In this document: piece by piece, positions 17,834 through 26,344 of the stretch
Layout of the letters: each line of letters starts with the position of its first letter
Position numbering within the stretch: position 1 is the stretch's first letter
DNA from: Pseudomonas frederiksbergensis
GTDB lineage: Bacteria; Pseudomonadota; Gammaproteobacteria; Pseudomonadales; Pseudomonadaceae
DNA: 64,000 nt
Assembly: GCF_000802155.2 (NCBI RefSeq)
Contig: NZ_JQGJ02000005.1
Coordinates: 434,001-498,000, forward strand
Reading direction: 5' to 3'
The notes under the pieces: generated by a model
Told to the model about the DNA's origin: nothing
The model's input: the letters and a program-made list of their open reading frames with translations, nothing else
Databases searched by the model: none
Position numbers and translations under genes: made by a program

Positions 17834-18855
17834 TGTTCAAGTTATCGCCCTTGGGGCGGCGGCGTTTCGAGCGCTTCAAGAAAAACCGTCGTGGCTGGTG
17901 GTCGCTGTGGCTATTCATCGGGCTTTTCGTCCTGTCACTCGGCGGTGAACTGATCGCCAATGACAAGCCGCTGGTGATGAGCTACGAGGGTTCGCTGTAT
18001 TTCCCGGTGTTCAAGCGCTACACCGAACAGGAATTCGGTGGTCAGTTGCCGTTCCAGGCCGATTACCGCAGCAACTATGTGCAGAACCTGATCCACAAGG
18101 GCAACGGCTGGCTGCTGTTCCCACCCATTGCGTTCAGCGCCGACACGCCCAACTATGACCTCGATCAACCGGCCCCAAGCCCGCCATCGAGCGTCAATTG
18201 GCTGGGCACCGACGACCAGGCCCGGGACGTCATGGCGCGGGTCATCTTCGGTGCGCGGGTGTCGATCCTGTTCGCCCTGGCGCTGACCGCCATCAGCGCG
18301 CTGATCGGCATTGCCGCCGGGGCCTTGCAGGGTTATTACGGCGGCTGGGTGGACCTGCTGGGACAACGCCTGCTGGAAGTCTGGTCCGGGCTGCCGGTGC
18401 TCTACCTGCTGATCATCCTGTCGGGTTTCGTCGAGCCCAACTTCTGGTGGTTGCTGGGGATCATGGCGCTGTTTTCCTGGCTGGCCCTGGTGGACGTGGT
18501 ACGCGCCGAGTTCCTGCGCGGGCGCAACCTTGAATACGTCAAGGCCGCCAGGGCTTTGGGCCTGTCCGACCGCAAGGTGATCGTGCGGCACATCCTGCCT
18601 AACGCCATGAATGCCACCTTGAGTTACCTGCCGTTCATTCTCACCGGGGCGATTTCCACCCTGACGGCCCTGGATTTCCTGGGATTCGGCATGCCGGCCG
18701 GCAGCGCGTCCCTGGGCGAGCTGATCGCCCAGGGCAAACAGAACCTGCAAGCGCCCTGGTTGGGACTGACGGCTTTTTTCACGTTGGCGTTGATCCTTTC
18801 CCTGCTGGTATTCATCGGCGAGGCGTTGCGCGACGCCTTTGACCCGCGGTCTTGA
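17833..18855 (+). CDS. yejE: Microcin C/peptide ABC transporter permease YejE
   Basis: 340 residues; the ATG overlaps the yejB stop by one base. It has an N-terminal basic stretch (RFKKNRRGWWSLW) before the first membrane segment, a long periplasmic insertion, then five segments with the EAA loop AARALGLSDRKVIVRHILPN. The last codons lie in a 13-base tandem duplication. Confidence 0.95.
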   Translation: MFKLSPLGRRRFERFKKNRRGWWSLWLFIGLFVLSLGGELIANDKPLVMSYEGSLYFPVFKRYTEQEFGGQLPFQADYRSNYVQNLIHKGNGWLLFPPIAFSADTPNYDLDQPAPSPPSSVNWLGTDDQARDVMARVIFGARVSILFALALTAISALIGIAAGALQGYYGGWVDLLGQRLLEVWSGLPVLYLLIILSGFVEPNFWWLLGIMALFSWLALVDVVRAEFLRGRNLEYVKAARALGLSDRKVIVRHILPNAMNATLSYLPFILTGAISTLTALDFLGFGMPAGSASLGELIAQGKQNLQAPWLGLTAFFTLALILSLLVFIGEALRDAFDPRS

Positions 18856-18870
18856 CCCGCGGTCTTGACC
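18841..18870. repeat. Tandem 13-base duplication across the yejE stop
   Basis: The unit GACCCGCGGTCTT is repeated twice plus four bases. The yejE stop falls within it (GGTCTTGA), so an extra or missing copy would shift or move the yejE end and its distance to yejF. Confidence 0.7.
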
Positions 18871-18894
18871 ACGATCCATGAACGGAACCTTGAG

Positions 18895-20475
18895 ATGAGC
18901 GACAACCTGATCGAAATCCGCGACCTGAGCGTGGCCTTCAACGGCCAGGCGGTGGTGCGCAACCTCTGCCTGGATATCCGCCCCGGCGAATGCCTGGCGC
19001 TGGTGGGCGAGTCGGGCTCCGGCAAGTCAGTGACAGCCCATTCGATCCTGCAACTGTTGCCGGAAACCGGCACGCGCACAACCGGCAGCATTCGCTATCG
19101 CGGTGAAGAACTGGTGGGTGCCGAGGCGAAGACGCTACGGGAGCTGCGCGGCAACCGGATCGCCATGATCTTCCAGGAGCCGATGACTTCGCTGAACCCA
19201 CTGCACAGCGTCGAAAAACAGATCGGCGAAACCCTGATGCTGCATCGCGGCCTGGGTGGCAAGGCCGCGCGAGCGCGCATCCTGGAACTACTGGCCCTGG
19301 TCGGCATCCAGAAACCCGCCGAACGACTCAAGGCCTATCCGCATCAGCTCTCCGGCGGCCAGCGCCAGCGCGTCATGATCGCCATGGCCCTGGCTTGCGA
19401 GCCGGAACTGTTGATCGCCGACGAACCAACCACCGCCTTGGACGTGACGGTGCAGCGCAAGATACTGCTGCTGCTAAAGTCGCTGCAGCAGCGCCTCGGC
19501 ATGTCCTTGCTGTTGATCAGCCACGATCTCAACCTGGTCCGCAGCATCGCCCAACGGGTATGCGTGATGAAGGCCGGGGAGATCGTCGAGCAGGCGCCTT
19601 GCGAGACCCTGTTCAGCACACCGAAACATCCCTATAGCTGCGAATTGCTGCACGCCGAGCCGGAAGGCGAAGCCCTGCCCCGGGATGAACGCGAAGACGT
19701 ATTGCAAGTGCGGGACCTGCGGGTGAGTTTTGCCTTGGGCGGTGGGCTGTTCCGACGCAAGGAATACTTGCGCGCCGTGGATGGCATCAGCCTGAGCATC
19801 CAGCGCGGCAAGACCCTGGGCATCGTCGGCGAGTCCGGTTCCGGCAAATCCACCCTCGGCCAGGCGATCCTGCGGCTGATCGAGTCCGAAGGCAGCATTC
19901 GTTTCCAGGGCCAGGCGTTGGATCACCTGTCGCACAAGGAGCTGCGACCATGGCGCAAGCAGATGCAGATCGTCTTCCAAGACCCGTTCGGCAGCCTCAG
20001 CCCGCGGATGTCGGTGCAGCAGATCATCAGCGAAGGTCTCGAAGTCCACAGCCCGTCCAGCGCCGAGGCATGCGAGGCGCAGGTGATCCAGGCCCTCAGG
20101 GAAGTCGGCCTCGACCCGCAGAGCCGCCACCGCTACCCCCATGAGTTTTCCGGCGGCCAGCGCCAGCGCATCGCCATTGCCCGGGCATTGGTGCTCAAGC
20201 CGGCACTGATCCTGTTGGACGAACCGACGTCGGCCCTGGACCGCACCGTGCAAAAACAAGTAGTCACCCTGCTCCGGCAGCTCCAGGAAAAGCACGGTTT
20301 GACGTACCTGTTCATCAGTCACGACCTGGCAGTGGTGCGCGCCCTGGCCCATGACATGATCGTGATCAAGGATGGCAAGGTGGTCGAGCAAGGCCCCAGC
20401 CAGGACGTCTTCGACGCGCCCCAACATCCCTACACCAGGGAGCTGCTGGCAGCGGCGCATCCAGGATCGGCGTGA
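18895..20475 (+). CDS. yejF: Peptide ABC transporter ATPase YejF (two fused ATPase domains)
   Basis: 526 residues from [15 protein letters not shown], 39 bases after yejE. Two complete nucleotide-binding domains in one chain: Walker A GESGSGKS near residue 41 and again near 315, ABC signatures LSGGQRQR and FSGGQRQR, and Walker B LLIADEPT and LILLDEPT, the hallmark of YejF. It energises the YejBE channel. Confidence 0.95.
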   Translation: MSDNLIEIRDLSVAFNGQAVVRNLCLDIRPGECLALVGESGSGKSVTAHSILQLLPETGTRTTGSIRYRGEELVGAEAKTLRELRGNRIAMIFQEPMTSLNPLHSVEKQIGETLMLHRGLGGKAARARILELLALVGIQKPAERLKAYPHQLSGGQRQRVMIAMALACEPELLIADEPTTALDVTVQRKILLLLKSLQQRLGMSLLLISHDLNLVRSIAQRVCVMKAGEIVEQAPCETLFSTPKHPYSCELLHAEPEGEALPRDEREDVLQVRDLRVSFALGGGLFRRKEYLRAVDGISLSIQRGKTLGIVGESGSGKSTLGQAILRLIESEGSIRFQGQALDHLSHKELRPWRKQMQIVFQDPFGSLSPRMSVQQIISEGLEVHSPSSAEACEAQVIQALREVGLDPQSRHRYPHEFSGGQRQRIAIARALVLKPALILLDEPTSALDRTVQKQVVTLLRQLQEKHGLTYLFISHDLAVVRALAHDMIVIKDGKVVEQGPSQDVFDAPQHPYTRELLAAAHPGSA

Positions 20476-20480
20476 CGCGA

Positions 20481-21815
20481 TCAGGCGTCGCCGCGCTGGT
20501 CCATGGCGTGGGCAAACTCGCCAATCACCTCGACCACCTGTTGCGCGCCACGATGGATATCCAGGATGACCGTGCCCGCCTGGTTCGCCAGCTTCACGCC
20601 TTGCTCTGCCTTGAGCGTGCTTGACTGCATGCTGGTCACTGCCTGCCTGGCCAGCTCGCGGTTCTTGCCGACCACGTCGGAGATGGCCACGGTGGCCTGG
20701 CTGGTGCGGCGCGCAAGGTTGCGCACCTCATCGGCGACCACCGCGAAACCGCGGCCCTGCTCCCCGGCCCGGGCCGCTTCGATGGCCGCATTGAGTGCCA
20801 GCAGGTTGGTTTGCTCTGCGATCCCCCGGATGGCGTCGACGATGCTGCCGATCTCTTCGGACTGAGCGCTCAGGGCGCCGATGCCCATGGCGACCTGCTG
20901 CAGTTCATCGGCAATGCTCTGCACCACCGTCACCGTCTGCTGGACGACCGAGGTTCCCAGCTGTGTGTGTTCGTCGGTTCTGCGGGACGTTTCGAAAGCC
21001 AGTCTCGCCGCCTTGGATTCAGTTTGGCGCTGCTCGACTTCGCGAGTGATGTCGGTGGCGAACTTGACCACGCCATACAAGCGGCCATTGGCGTCATAGA
21101 GCGGGTTGTACGTCGCTTGCAGCCAGACCGTCGCGCCTCGTTTGTCGACGCGCTGGAACTGCCCGCTCATGTATTGGCCACGGTTCAGCGCGGCCCAAAA
21201 ACCGCGATAGGCTTCGTCCTGCACTTCTCGGGGGTTGCAAAACAGGCGGTGGTGTTGACCGAGCACTTCTTCGCGCCGATACCCCATGACCTTGAGGAAA
21301 TTCTCATTGGCCCGCACTACGGTTCCACTCAGGTCAAACTCGATGATCGCCATCGAGCGGTCTATCGCCTGCATGACACTGGATTCGGCCTGGGCGCGAA
21401 GCACGCGCTCATGGCTGTTGCGCAGGATCTGGACAACGCGCTGCACGCCTGAGCCCTGGTCGCGCACCGGGGCGTAGCTTGCCTCCACCCAGATCCCTTC
21501 GCCCGCGCGCCGCAGGTGCAGAAACTGGGCCTCGGCGCTTTCGCCGCGTGCCAACTGCTGCCACAACGCCGCGTTTTCCCGACTGCTCCCATAGGCGGGT
21601 TCGCAGAACATCGAGTGATGCTTACCCACGACCTCATCGAGGGAATACCCGGTCATCTCGAGAAAAATCGGGCTGGCGCCGAGCACCTGTCCCGTTACCG
21701 TGAACTCAACGACTGCCATGGCGCCGTGGAGTGCCGCACGCTCTGCTTCAAGGATCGCCTGCCTGGCCTGAATCTGGTGCAAAGCGTCCTGGTGCTTGCG
21801 AGTGCGAATGAACAT
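20481..21815 (-). CDS. Soluble double-PAS methyl-accepting chemotaxis protein (BdlA/Aer-like)
   Basis: 444 residues from [12 protein letters not shown], the ATG preceded by GGGAG. There is no membrane segment. Two PAS domains follow one another (about residues 25-145 and 150-270), each with the [20 protein letters not shown] motif, then the signalling hairpin with [16 protein letters not shown]. The layout is that of P. aeruginosa BdlA (biofilm dispersal) and related Aer-like redox receptors. The motifs are not the LOV type, so flavin-photoadduct sensing is unlikely. A TGTACA-N12-TGTACA palindrome lies about 95 bases upstream. Convergent with yejF. Confidence 0.88.
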   Translation of the reverse strand: MFIRTRKHQDALHQIQARQAILEAERAALHGAMAVVEFTVTGQVLGASPIFLEMTGYSLDEVVGKHHSMFCEPAYGSSRENAALWQQLARGESAEAQFLHLRRAGEGIWVEASYAPVRDQGSGVQRVVQILRNSHERVLRAQAESSVMQAIDRSMAIIEFDLSGTVVRANENFLKVMGYRREEVLGQHHRLFCNPREVQDEAYRGFWAALNRGQYMSGQFQRVDKRGATVWLQATYNPLYDANGRLYGVVKFATDITREVEQRQTESKAARLAFETSRRTDEHTQLGTSVVQQTVTVVQSIADELQQVAMGIGALSAQSEEIGSIVDAIRGIAEQTNLLALNAAIEAARAGEQGRGFAVVADEVRNLARRTSQATVAISDVVGKNRELARQAVTSMQSSTLKAEQGVKLANQAGTVILDIHRGAQQVVEVIGEFAHAMDQRGDA

Positions 21816-21910
21816 GGGTACCGCTCCCGGAGACGTTGACTGCATGACGATGGTCCGCCTGAAGGCCGCGACCTTGGCTGGACACTATTAAGCCATCACT
21901 TTTCAAAACT

Positions 21911-21934
21911 TGTACAGTTTTTTGTTTTTGTACA
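21911..21934. promoter_or_regulatory. Palindromic operator TGTACA-N12-TGTACA, copy 1
   Basis: Two TGTACA hexamers exactly twelve bases apart, within a larger inverted repeat ACTTGTACA/TGTACAAGT. It lies about 95 bases upstream of the double-PAS chemoreceptor and 36 bases downstream of the TIGR02450 gene. From memory, this spacing and sequence match sites bound by the MerR-family light/cobalamin regulators LitR/PplR of P. putida. Confidence 0.65.
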
Positions 21935-21969
21935 AGTCGCAGATCATGCTTTGTCCACGGTTGTCGGAA

Positions 21970-22185
21970 TCATTTCCAACCCATCTTCCAACGCCTGCTG
22001 TCCCGCAGCGCCTGCCAGTCCAAAAGCTCGGTACGCGCGCTGTGAACGGCCTGCAACTCGACCTGGACCGGCGCCCCCAACTCATCGCAAAGCAACTGGA
22101 TGACCAGGAAATGCTTCTCTCGGTTGACCGGCTCACACGCCGTCCATTTGGAAAGCTTGAGCTTTCGAGGATTAAACTTGTTCAT
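21970..22185 (-). CDS. TIGR02450 family Trp-rich small protein
   Basis: 71 residues: MNKFNPRKLKLSKWTACEPV, then NREKHFLV, ending LDWQALRDSRRWKMGWK. These are the conserved features of the TIGR02450 tryptophan-rich family, whose biochemical role is unknown. Members often lie near photolyase and light-response genes in Pseudomonas and Vibrio (recollection). The gene is flanked on both sides by TGTACA-N12-TGTACA palindromes, one of them just upstream of its start. Confidence 0.8.
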   Translation of the reverse strand: MNKFNPRKLKLSKWTACEPVNREKHFLVIQLLCDELGAPVQVELQAVHSARTELLDWQALRDSRRWKMGWK

Positions 22186-22203
22186 GGAGCGCTCGCGATT
22201 TCA

Positions 22204-22227
22204 TGTACATATTCATGCAACTGTACA
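22204..22227. promoter_or_regulatory. Palindromic operator TGTACA-N12-TGTACA, copy 2
   Basis: Same hexamers and the same twelve-base spacing as the copy at 21911. The stretch AAACTTGTACAGTT is identical in the two copies, in opposite orientation. It starts 19 bases upstream of the TIGR02450 ATG, in the promoter position of that gene. Confidence 0.7.
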
Positions 22228-22349
22228 AGTTTATTGCCGGTCAAACCACGTCGCGTCAGAAGGGAGTGTTGATCAGCCTGCCTGCCCCGGCATAATGCGG
22301 CCGAACGACCGGCTGCCTACTGCAAGCCATCCTTTCCTGGAAATGGCCG

Positions 22350-23765
22350 ATGAACCCCACCGAAAGCCTCAAGGATTACAAGCGCGTGCGCACGCTGGCG
22401 ATCCGCTCGTTGTTCGAGATCATCGAGCAGTCCAGCGAAGGCACGGTGATCGTCGACCGCGATGCAAACATCGTCTGGATGAACGAACGCTACGCACGTC
22501 GCTTCGGCCTCAATTCGGCGCAAGAGGCCATCGGCCGGGCCTGTGAAAGTGTCATCCCGGGCAGCCTTTTGCGTGAAGTGGTGCGCACCGGGCGGCCGAT
22601 CCTGCTGGACATGCAGGACACGCCCAAGGAACCGCTGGTGGTGATGCGCCTGCCGATCCACGACAGCGCCGGCGCGGTGATCGGCGCCATCGGTTTTGCC
22701 CTGTTCGATGAGCTGCGCAGCCTGTCGCCGATGCTCAAGCGCTACCTGAGCATGCAGGAAGAACTGGCTTCTACCCGCTCACTGTTGCGGGCACGGCAGA
22801 CCAAGTACAACTTTGCCCATTTCATTGGCACCAGCGCTGCGGGGCTCGAAGTCAAGCGCCGTGCCCGACGCAGCGCCAGCACCGATTCCCCCGTGTTGCT
22901 GCTCGGCGAAACCGGCACCGGCAAGGAGCTGCTGGCCCAGGCGATCCATGGTGCTTCGCCACGTGCCCACAAGGCGTTTGTCAGTATCAACAGCGCCGCC
23001 ATTCCCGAGTCCTTGCTGGAAGCCGAGTTCTTCGGCACCGCACCCGGCGCCTTTACCGGAGCCGACCGCAAGGGCCGCGCCGGCAAACTGCAAATCGCCC
23101 AGGGCGGCACGTTGTTCCTCGACGAAATCGGCGACATGCCACTGCCGTTGCAAAGCAAGCTGCTGCGCGTGCTGCAAGAAAAGGAATACGAACCTGTAGG
23201 CTCCAACGAAGTGCTGCAAAGCGATGTCCGGGTCATCGCCGCGACCTCCACCAACCTCGAGGCGGCAATCCAGCGCGGCGAGTTCCGCGCGGATTTGTAC
23301 TACCGCCTCAACGTCTTGCCGATCCAGGTCCCGCCGCTGCGCGAACGTCTGGACGACCTGCCGGCCTTGAGCGAGGCGATTCTGGAAGAACTGCGCAGCC
23401 AGCACGAACTGAACCACGACGCCCTCGACCTGCTGGGCCAGCACGCCTGGCCGGGCAACATCAGGGAGTTGCGCAACGTGCTGGAACGGGCCGCGTTGCT
23501 CAGTGACGATTTGGTGCTCACCGCCGCCGATATGCGTGCCGCCATTGGCACTTTTATGCCCGTTGCGCGCGCGGCGAGCCCCAGCCTGGAGCCGTTGCCC
23601 CAGGAAACATTCAGCCAGGCCCGGGCCCGATTTGACCGGCATCTGATCGAAACCACCCTCGCGCAATGCGGTGGGCGGGTGATCGAGGCGGCGCAGCGGT
23701 TGGGACTGGGAAGGTCGACGCTGTACAAGAAGATGGTGGCGTTGGGGATTGTGGAGTCTCAATAA
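22350..23765 (+). CDS. hbcR: Sigma54-dependent activator of 3-hydroxybutyrate catabolism (HbcR-like)
   Basis: 471 residues: a PAS domain near 20-130, the AAA+ domain near 165-390 with Walker A GETGTGKE, the sigma54 contact GAFTGAD, Walker B GGTLFLDEIGDM, and a Fis-type helix-turn-helix at the end (VIEAAQRLGLGRSTLYKKM). Downstream lie a permease, a 3-hydroxybutyrate dehydrogenase and an acetoacetyl-CoA synthetase, preceded by a good -24/-12 promoter. This matches the P. aeruginosa PA2005 (HbcR) neighbourhood. The identification rests on context and architecture. Confidence 0.85.
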   Translation: MNPTESLKDYKRVRTLAIRSLFEIIEQSSEGTVIVDRDANIVWMNERYARRFGLNSAQEAIGRACESVIPGSLLREVVRTGRPILLDMQDTPKEPLVVMRLPIHDSAGAVIGAIGFALFDELRSLSPMLKRYLSMQEELASTRSLLRARQTKYNFAHFIGTSAAGLEVKRRARRSASTDSPVLLLGETGTGKELLAQAIHGASPRAHKAFVSINSAAIPESLLEAEFFGTAPGAFTGADRKGRAGKLQIAQGGTLFLDEIGDMPLPLQSKLLRVLQEKEYEPVGSNEVLQSDVRVIAATSTNLEAAIQRGEFRADLYYRLNVLPIQVPPLRERLDDLPALSEAILEELRSQHELNHDALDLLGQHAWPGNIRELRNVLERAALLSDDLVLTAADMRAAIGTFMPVARAASPSLEPLPQETFSQARARFDRHLIETTLAQCGGRVIEAAQRLGLGRSTLYKKMVALGIVESQ

Positions 23766-23817
23766 AGAGACTCGATATCTCCGAACAGGGACATGCTTTT
23801 TGAAGCGCTGTCGCGCC

Positions 23818-23906
23818 TGTCGCGAGCAAGCTCGTGCCCACAGGCATTGGCATTTTTCCTGACGCTGAGATTACATGCGTAAGCAAGCCTGCTCGCGATG
23901 AGGCCA
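23818..23906. repeat. Pair of inverted REP-like elements
   Basis: TCGCGAGCAAGCTCGTGCCC on the left and AAGCAAGCCTGCTCGCGATG on the right are inverted copies of a Pseudomonas REP. They lie between hbcR and the sigma54 promoter. Confidence 0.5.
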
Positions 23907-24000
23907 GCAGACTCGATATAAATCTCAAAAGAGAGACGAAACTATCGAACTCGTCTTACAACGCAAGATAATCCCCTTATATTTCAATCAGTTACCTATC

Positions 24001-24016
24001 TGGCACAAAACTCGCT
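24001..24016 (+). promoter_or_regulatory. Sigma54 promoter of the hydroxybutyrate operon
   Basis: TGGCACAAAACTCGCT has the invariant GG and GC exactly ten bases apart (24002-24003 and 24014-24015). The -12 element TCGCT differs from TTGCT by one base. It is 53 bases upstream of the permease ATG and directly downstream of a sigma54 activator gene. Confidence 0.8.
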
Positions 24017-24068
24017 ATAGCCCTCTCCACCGCATCACCCACAAAAATAACAATCCAGGAGACACACC

Positions 24069-25460
24069 ATGAGTGTGATCATTGCCTTGGCAGCCCTCAC
24101 GCTGCTGATGGTTGCCGCCTACCGTGGCTATAGCGTTATCCTCTTCGCCCCCATCGCCGCCCTCGGCGCGGTCCTGCTCACGGACCCGTCCGCCGTCGCC
24201 CCTGCGTTCACCGGGGTGTTCATGGACAAAATGGTCGGCTTCATCAAACTGTATTTCCCGGTGTTCCTGCTCGGCGCCGTGTTTGGCAAGCTGATCGAGC
24301 TGTCGGGGTTTTCCCGCTCCATCGTCGCGGCGGCGATTCGCCTGCTGGGCACGCGCCAGGCCATGCTGGTGATCGTGCTGGTCTGCGCGGTATTGACGTA
24401 TGGCGGCGTGTCGCTGTTCGTGGTGGTCTTCGCGGTCTATCCATTCGCGGCCGAGATGTTCCGCCAGAGCAACATTCCCAAGCGGTTGATCCCGGCCACC
24501 ATCGCCCTCGGTGCGTTCTCATTCACCATGGACGCCCTGCCCGGCACGCCGCAGATCCAGAACATCATCCCCAGCACTTTCTTCAACACCACTGCCTGGG
24601 CGGCGCCGTGGCTGGGCGTGATCGGTACGATCTTCGTGTTCTGCTTCGGCATGCTGTTCTTGCAGCGCCAACGCAACAAGGCCCAGCGCACGGGTGAAGG
24701 CTACGGCACGGAGCTGCGCAACGAGCCGGAAACCGCTGAAGACATCAAGCTGCCCAACCCCTGGATCGCCGTTTCCCCGCTGCTGGCCGTGGGCGTCATG
24801 AACCTGCTGTTCACCCAGTGGATCCCCCAGTGGTATGGCAAGACCCATAGCCTGGCCCTGCCAGGCATGGCGGCACCGGTGACCAGTGACATCGCCAAGC
24901 TCACCGCGATCTGGGCCGTGCAAGCGGCATTGCTGGTGGGCATCGTCATGGTGCTGCTGTTCGGTTTCCGGGCCATTCGCAGCAAGCTGGCCGAAGGCAG
25001 CAAGAGCGCGGTGGGCGGTGCGTTGCTCGCGGCCATGAACACCGCTTCGGAATACGGTTTCGGGGCAGTGATCGCCTCCTTGCCGGGCTTCCTGGTGTTG
25101 GCCGACTGGCTCAAGAACATCCCCAATCCACTGGTCAATGAAGCCGTTACCGTGACGCTGCTGGCTGGCATCACCGGCTCCGCGTCGGGCGGCATGAGCA
25201 TCGCCCTGGCGGCGATGTCGCAAACTTTCATCAGCGCCGCCAACGCCGCCAATATCCCGCTGGAAGTGCTGCACCGGGTAGCGGCCATGGCCAGCGGCGG
25301 CATGGACACCCTGCCCCACAACGGCGCGGTCATCACTTTGCTGGCGGTGACCGGGCTGACCCACCGCGAAGCCTACAAAGACATTTTCTGCATTACGCTG
25401 ATCAAGACCCTCGCGGTGTTCTTCGTGATCGGTGTGTTCTACGCCACTGGCATTGTGTGA
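24069..25460 (+). CDS. GntP-family permease, probably for D-3-hydroxybutyrate
   Basis: 463 residues with about twelve membrane segments, starting MSVIIALAALTLLMVAAYRG; CAGGAG precedes the ATG. The family carries gluconate and related hydroxy acids by proton symport. The segment GSASGGMSIALAAMSQTF and the repeated inverted halves fit GntP/CitMHS-type carriers. Being the first gene behind the sigma54 promoter and seven bases from hbdH, it most likely imports 3-hydroxybutyrate, and perhaps acetoacetate. Confidence 0.85.
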   Translation: MSVIIALAALTLLMVAAYRGYSVILFAPIAALGAVLLTDPSAVAPAFTGVFMDKMVGFIKLYFPVFLLGAVFGKLIELSGFSRSIVAAAIRLLGTRQAMLVIVLVCAVLTYGGVSLFVVVFAVYPFAAEMFRQSNIPKRLIPATIALGAFSFTMDALPGTPQIQNIIPSTFFNTTAWAAPWLGVIGTIFVFCFGMLFLQRQRNKAQRTGEGYGTELRNEPETAEDIKLPNPWIAVSPLLAVGVMNLLFTQWIPQWYGKTHSLALPGMAAPVTSDIAKLTAIWAVQAALLVGIVMVLLFGFRAIRSKLAEGSKSAVGGALLAAMNTASEYGFGAVIASLPGFLVLADWLKNIPNPLVNEAVTVTLLAGITGSASGGMSIALAAMSQTFISAANAANIPLEVLHRVAAMASGGMDTLPHNGAVITLLAVTGLTHREAYKDIFCITLIKTLAVFFVIGVFYATGIV

Positions 25461-25467
25461 GGTTCCC

Positions 25468-26244
25468 ATGACAACCACTCTTTCGGGCAAGACTGCCCTG
25501 GTCACCGGCTCCACCAGCGGCATCGGCCTGGGCATCGCCCTGAGCCTGGCCAAGGCCGGCGCCAACCTGATCCTCAACGGCTTTGGCGATGCGTCGGCGG
25601 TGGTCGCCGAAGTCGCGCAACACGGCATCAAAGTCGGCCATCATCCGGCCGATGTCAGCGACCCGGCGCAGATCGCCGACATGCTCGCCTACGCCGAGCG
25701 CGAATTCGGCGGGGTCGATATCCTGGTGAACAACGCCGGGATCCAGCACGTAGCCGCCGTGGAGGATTTTCCGGTGGAGCGCTGGGATTCGATCATCGCC
25801 ATCAACCTGTCCTCGGTGTTCCACGCCACTCGCCTGAGCCTGCCGGGCATGCGCGCCAAAGGCTGGGGGCGGATCGTCAATATCGCTTCGGTGCATGGCC
25901 AGGTCGGTTCGGTGGGCAAGGCGGCGTACGTCGCGGCCAAGCATGGAGTCATTGGCCTGACCAAGGTGGTCGGCCTGGAAACCGCCACCAGCAACGTGAC
26001 CTGCAACGCCATCTGCCCGGGCTGGGTGCTGACGCCGCTGGTGCAGAAGCAGATCGACGACCGCATCGCCACCGGCGTGGACCCGCAACAGGCCCAACAT
26101 GATTTGCTGGCCGAGAAACAACCCTCCCTGGATTTCGTCACCCCGCCGCAACTGGGGGAACTGGTGCTGTTCCTGTGCAGCGAAGCCGGGAGCCAGGTGC
26201 GGGGCGCGGCGTGGAATATTGATGGGGGGTGGTTGGCTCAATAA
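25468..26244 (+). CDS. hbdH: 3-hydroxybutyrate dehydrogenase (SDR)
   Basis: 258 residues from MTTTLSGKTALVTGST; GAGG precedes this ATG. It oxidises D-3-hydroxybutyrate to acetoacetate with NAD. SDR motifs: TGSTSGIGLGIA for the cofactor, NNAGIQHVA, the active-site Ser in IVNIASVHG and Tyr-Lys in AAYVAAKHG. QWMxxR-like substrate signatures are not obvious, but HGQVGSVGKAAYVAAKHGVI is typical of BdhA. Same operon as the permease and the synthetase. Confidence 0.92.
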   Translation: MTTTLSGKTALVTGSTSGIGLGIALSLAKAGANLILNGFGDASAVVAEVAQHGIKVGHHPADVSDPAQIADMLAYAEREFGGVDILVNNAGIQHVAAVEDFPVERWDSIIAINLSSVFHATRLSLPGMRAKGWGRIVNIASVHGQVGSVGKAAYVAAKHGVIGLTKVVGLETATSNVTCNAICPGWVLTPLVQKQIDDRIATGVDPQQAQHDLLAEKQPSLDFVTPPQLGELVLFLCSEAGSQVRGAAWNIDGGWLAQ

Positions 26245-26262
26245 CGCCGCGATCCCGAGCTT

Positions 26263-26293
26263 TTGTGCAGAGGGAGCTTGCTCCCTCGCCACA
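26263..26293. repeat. REP element
   Basis: GAGGGAGC and GCTCCCTC (26270-26287) around a two-base loop, flanked by TTTGTGCA and GCCACA. It lies in the 100-base gap between hbdH and the acetoacetyl-CoA synthetase gene and could set relative expression by RNA folding. Confidence 0.75.
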
Positions 26294-26344
26294 TCCAGCG
26301 CCTTGTGCTGAACTATTTGTAAGCCCCAAAACAAGAGGCAAACC

